Part shown: piece after piece, positions 4,468 through 5,534 of the stretch | How the letters are laid out: every line of letters starts with the position of its first letter | Position numbering within the stretch: position 1 is the stretch's first letter | NCBI GenBank assembly: GCA_025450355.1 | Contig: JANWHR010000180.1 | Coordinates: forward strand, 1-5,534 | Length of the DNA stretch: 5,534 nt | Origin: Micropepsaceae bacterium | GTDB lineage: Bacteria; Pseudomonadota; Alphaproteobacteria; Micropepsales; Micropepsaceae | Reading direction: 5' to 3' | Notes under the pieces: generated by a model | What the model was told of the DNA's origin: nothing | The model's database searches: none | The model's input: the letters and a program-made list of their open reading frames with translations, nothing else | Program-made: the position numbers and the translations under genes

Positions 4468-5534
4468 ATGTTCGAGCTCTTTGCATCTTTGGCATTGGCC
4501 GCGGTGGTCGCATTCCTGATCGTTCGGGCCTGGCGTCAGAAGGACCTGCTGGAAGAATTGGGCCCCGCATCGCCGGATAAGCCCGCGGGGGACTTTCCTC
4601 GTGTGGCTGTTATCGTGCCGGCGCGGAATGAGGCTGCGAATATCGGCCCATGTCTGATCAGCCTGACCCGGCAGGATTATCCCAAAGACCGCGTCACGAT
4701 CATCGCCGTTGACGATGCATCGTCGGACGACACGCCGCGCATCATTGCCCAAATGGCGGCAAATGATCCGGTGATTTCGCTGCTGCGCAGTCCTCCCCTG
4801 GAGAAGGGATGGACCGGAAAATGTCAGGCCTGCTGGCACGGCGTGAGTGCCGCTGATGCCGCTACGGAATATCTTTGCTTTATCGATGCCGATATGCGTG
4901 CGGAACCCACGCTGCTTCGCAGCACGGTGCAGGCGGCTGCCGCGCGATCGATCGGCATGTTGTCGCTTGCGCCGCGGCATAAATTGTTGAGCTTTGCCGA
5001 GCGCCTGATTTTGCCGGCTGGGCATTATCTGCTGGGGTTCCGGCAGGATCTTGCCCGCAGACAGGCCCCCGATTCGAGCGATGCTACCGTAAGCGGCCAG
5101 TTCATGCTCGTCCGGCAATCAGCCTATCGGCGGGTTGGCGGGCACGCGGCCGTTCGCGGTGTGATCAGTGAGGATGTCGCGCTCGCACGGCTGGTCAAAA
5201 CCGCCGGGTTCACCGTGCTGCTGATGGGCGGCACGCAACTGATTTCGACACGAATGTATTGTGGTTGGGCGGGCCTCTGGGACGGCATTGGGAAGAATCT
5301 CGTCGATATGCTCGATGGCGCCAGCTCGACAATTACGACTGCGGTGGCCGTTGTTGTGGTGAGTTGGACCCTTTACCTTCTACCCCTTGTCGATTTGACG
5401 GAATGTCGTGCCGGATCCTTACTCGGATGCGCCGGCCTCGCATTTGTCTTGCCAGCCACGGCCGCCGCGATCGGGCTGCACGTCGCGGGCGCGCGCTATT
5501 TTCGCATACCCTTCTGGTACGGACTACTGTTCCC
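4468..5534 (+). CDS. Membrane-anchored family 2 glycosyltransferase, HpnB/CrtQ-like (partial, runs off the end)
   Basis: The frame is open from ATG 4468 to the window edge (355 codons, no stop). An N-terminal membrane anchor (residues about 3-21, LFASLALAAVVAFLIVRAW) precedes a GT-A catalytic domain. That domain shows VAVIVPARNEAANIG (46-60), the nucleotide-binding VDDASSDDT with Asp82/Asp83, GWTGKCQACWHG (about 115-126), the metal-binding DAD (140-142), LSFAERLILP, SGQFMLVR, and ISEDVALARLV with Glu235-Asp236 as the likely catalytic-base region. Two C-terminal membrane segments follow (about 292-311 and 320-340). The GWTGK, FAER and EDVALAR order matches hopanoid-associated HpnB and carotenoid glycosyltransferases, which add sugars to lipids at the inner membrane. 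The acceptor is unknown. TGA directly precedes the ATG in frame, so no longer start exists; GGGCGGGTGA just upstream is a poorly spaced ribosome site. Confidence 0.85.
   Translation, partial: MFELFASLALAAVVAFLIVRAWRQKDLLEELGPASPDKPAGDFPRVAVIVPARNEAANIGPCLISLTRQDYPKDRVTIIAVDDASSDDTPRIIAQMAANDPVISLLRSPPLEKGWTGKCQACWHGVSAADAATEYLCFIDADMRAEPTLLRSTVQAAAARSIGMLSLAPRHKLLSFAERLILPAGHYLLGFRQDLARRQAPDSSDATVSGQFMLVRQSAYRRVGGHAAVRGVISEDVALARLVKTAGFTVLLMGGTQLISTRMYCGWAGLWDGIGKNLVDMLDGASSTITTAVAVVVVSWTLYLLPLVDLTECRAGSLLGCAGLAFVLPATAAAIGLHVAGARYFRIPFWYGLLF

Noticed and set aside
4357..5118. Minus-strand open frame of 253 codons
   Set aside because: It lies opposite the glycosyltransferase motifs and spans the terminator hairpin; low-complexity basic composition and no ribosome site.
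1..5534. CRISPR array, tRNA, rRNA, insertion sequence, toxin-antitoxin or defence genes
   Set aside because: No regularly spaced direct repeats, cloverleaf-like sequence, transposase motifs or terminal inverted repeats were seen on either strand.

Overview
The window looks like an accessory stretch of chromosome from a fairly high-G+C alphaproteobacterium. It is most like the Hyphomicrobiales (Bradyrhizobium/Afipia/Rhodopseudomonas type). This is inferred from codon use, the style of the transporter genes, a short GTCATCCCGG...CCGGGACC palindrome typical of that group, and a small orphan protein that resembles ones I associate with it. The assignment is from recollection and no search was run.

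Layout. (1) 1-144 is the C-terminal tail of a molybdopterin-binding subunit of a xanthine-dehydrogenase/aldehyde-oxidoreductase family enzyme. (2) 145-316 is non-coding and holds a strong palindrome (160-189) that ends the upstream gene or is a REP-like repeat. (3) 317-1611 is a two-gene plus-strand unit: a small exported two-cysteine protein of unknown function whose stop overlaps (GTGA) the start of a Bug/TctC-type periplasmic solute-binding protein. (4) 3673-1613, on the minus strand and convergent with the previous unit (one base between stop codons), is a single TctA-TctB fusion, the membrane part of a tripartite tricarboxylate transporter (TTT). Its frame is broken by one in-frame TAG at 2558-2560, with intact coding on both sides. 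(5) 3674-3944 is a divergent intergenic region with two small perfect dyads. (6) 3945-4331 is a 128-residue conserved-looking cytoplasmic protein of unknown function. (7) 4394-4430 is an intrinsic-terminator-like hairpin. (8) 4468-5534 is the first 355 codons of a membrane-anchored family 2 glycosyltransferase of the HpnB/CrtQ type. It runs off the window.

Working together. The Bug protein and the TctA-TctB fusion supply all three roles of a TTT secondary importer for a small carboxylate: periplasmic receptor, large permease and small membrane subunit. They are transcribed towards each other rather than as one operon. If the TAG is real and is not read through, the permease is truncated at residue 371 and lacks the end of TctA and all of TctB, so the importer would be dead. 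The molybdoenzyme, the orphan protein and the glycosyltransferase have no visible functional link to the transporter.

No clearly new defence, mobile or RNA system is visible. The most notable point is the clean single stop codon inside an otherwise intact transporter fusion.
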